Below are positions 63,001 through 64,000 of a DNA stretch of 64,000 nucleotides, in pieces; positions within the stretch are counted from its first letter, which is position 1, and each line of letters starts with the position of its first letter. The stretch covers positions 310,001 through 374,000 of the forward strand of contig MU401458.1 of NCBI GenBank assembly GCA_022579005.1. Direction: 5' to 3'. A program made the translations under genes and the position numbers. This stretch comes from Poronia punctata. Taxonomy: Eukaryota; Ascomycota; Sordariomycetes; Xylariales; Xylariaceae. The notes beneath the pieces were generated by a model. That model was not told where the DNA came from. It ran no database searches and was given only the letters and a program-made list of their open reading frames with translations.

Positions 63001-64000
63001 TTATAATCACTTGGTTCTTGGCTATAGTCGAGGCGAAATTACTACAGCAGCAAACTCCACCCCCGCCCCTTCATTCCGCCCCCAGACCCTGCTTCAAAGG
63101 GCCCCATCCGAACCGATGAGGTCAATCCCGGGGTCATCATCCACCCTCCGTCAATTGAGCTTACGTGTAATCCATTTTGCAATTCATAGAGTGCACGTCG
63201 TCTACACCGTCGGAGTGGGCCAGATGGAAGCACTGGTGTAAAAGTTTAACTACACGTACTTGTTCGAGGGCCTGGAGGATGGGGTTGATGAAACGTGGCA
63301 AGGAAGCTAATATAGGTTTATATGGCCTAGTGAGTCGGCGATTTGAGCGACATTTACATCCCACCAAAAAGGTCATATCAAGCGCCACCACCCGGCTTCC
63401 TGCTCGACCGTCCCAGTCCGCCATCTGACTTTCCCCAGCTAAGTCACCCACCAGGACCCGCCCGCAAACAAGCCTTGTTGTCATATGATAGCGCCATACC
63501 ACGCTCGCCCAGGGCTACCCGGTCTCCGGCCCATGCCCGCCAGGCATAGTCCACTCCGCCAGACGTGACTCCGGTTTCTGCCCGACAACCATTGCCAAGC
63601 TCATTCACCCCGGTACTTATCCTACCCTGTCCTCCCCACCCACTTCATCAATATGTTCATTGCCCAAGGCCTGAACTACGAGTATATGAATTTCATACGT
63701 GAATCCCCGTCCCTGTCACCACCGAGTACGATCGGTTTTCGTCACCTATTCCAACCCGTATTTTGTCTCCCGCTCCTCCAAATAACCCGTTAACGAAGAG
63801 ACAACGCATGAGAGGCGCGAAAACTCCGAACGCACGCAATGCGGCGCTGACGTGATACTCCCCGTTCCCACAAGGTCGGGGATAGATGTCGTCTTATCTC
63901 CTCCTGAGTCCTGAAACGCATTTACCGCCGGCCTGCTAGCTATCACTGGTCAGATATTCCATAATTGAAAATACCCTCTTCTTATCATCTGGATATAACG
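60038..64000. other. gene-free right end
   Basis: I see no gene I can support. Frames up to about 155 codons occur on both strands, mostly overlapping each other and with odd composition. The frame 62476-62946 ends in a segment (GVSVIANGTAVFNWTPSAAV) that reads protein-like, but no start, signal peptide or family is convincing. An AT repeat is near 60084-60098, just upstream of the aquaporin start, and TACCTA/TAGGTA words are common. Confidence 0.45.

Noticed and set aside
1..64000. tRNA genes
   Set aside because: I looked for B-box words (GTTCGAATCC-like and its complement) and found none with a matching acceptor stem. A covariance-model scan would be decisive.

Overview
This window is nuclear DNA of a filamentous ascomycete, most likely a Sordariomycete-like Pezizomycotina fungus. 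The evidence is short GT-AG introns (about 45-260 nt) with CTAAC-like branch sites, compact genes on both strands, fungal-type mitochondrial and secreted proteins, and a 20.5 kb block of extremely AT-rich DNA that looks mutated by repeat-induced point mutation (RIP). No bacterial-type operons, tRNA genes, rRNA genes or CRISPR arrays were seen.

Left arm (1-13 kb). It holds a conserved low-complexity fungal protein of unknown role with a spliced leader (2.3-3.8 kb), a broken alpha/beta-hydrolase (DUF676-like esterase) remnant on the minus strand (5.2-6.05 kb), an intact 8-exon CYP52-like cytochrome P450 (6.7-8.8 kb), and a 5'-decayed NB-ARC/TPR gene (9.7-11.95 kb). This is accessory-type content, with two decayed members of fungal NLR-related families flanking a P450.

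Centre (13-37 kb). This part is mainly conserved genes separated by 0.5-3.3 kb of gene-free DNA: a small conserved fungal protein (13.3 kb), mitochondrial proton-translocating NAD(P) transhydrogenase (14.7-18.5 kb, minus, 8 exons), a single-span mitochondrial protein (21.8-22.8 kb), a Tem1/Spg1-type septation GTPase (23.8-24.9 kb, minus), glycine cleavage H protein (27.1-27.8 kb), porphobilinogen deaminase (28.3-29.4 kb, minus), a secreted Ser-rich/Cys-rich protein (30.7-31.7 kb) and an unsplit CAND1 cullin regulator (32.5-36.8 kb, minus). The metabolic genes serve mitochondrial NADPH supply, one-carbon/glycine metabolism and haem synthesis. They are unlinked in regulation as far as the sequence shows, and most neighbours are convergent.

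AT-rich block (37.7-58.3 kb). Two pairs of direct repeats show what it is. An outer LTR retrotransposon has 247-bp LTRs at 37728-37974 and 58029-58275, and a second one, with 300-bp LTRs at 44901-45200 and 57559-57858, is nested inside it. Members of each pair have identical length and differ by eye only by transitions, as RIP predicts. No intact transposon ORF remains.

Right arm (58.3-64 kb). A two-exon aquaporin (58.95-60.04 kb, minus) lies about 0.7 kb from the outer LTR. The last 4 kb contain no gene I can support.

All splice models were read by eye from GT/AG sites, reading frame and family conservation. They keep the frame throughout, but the 5' ends of the transhydrogenase, Tem1 and NB-ARC/TPR models are the least certain.
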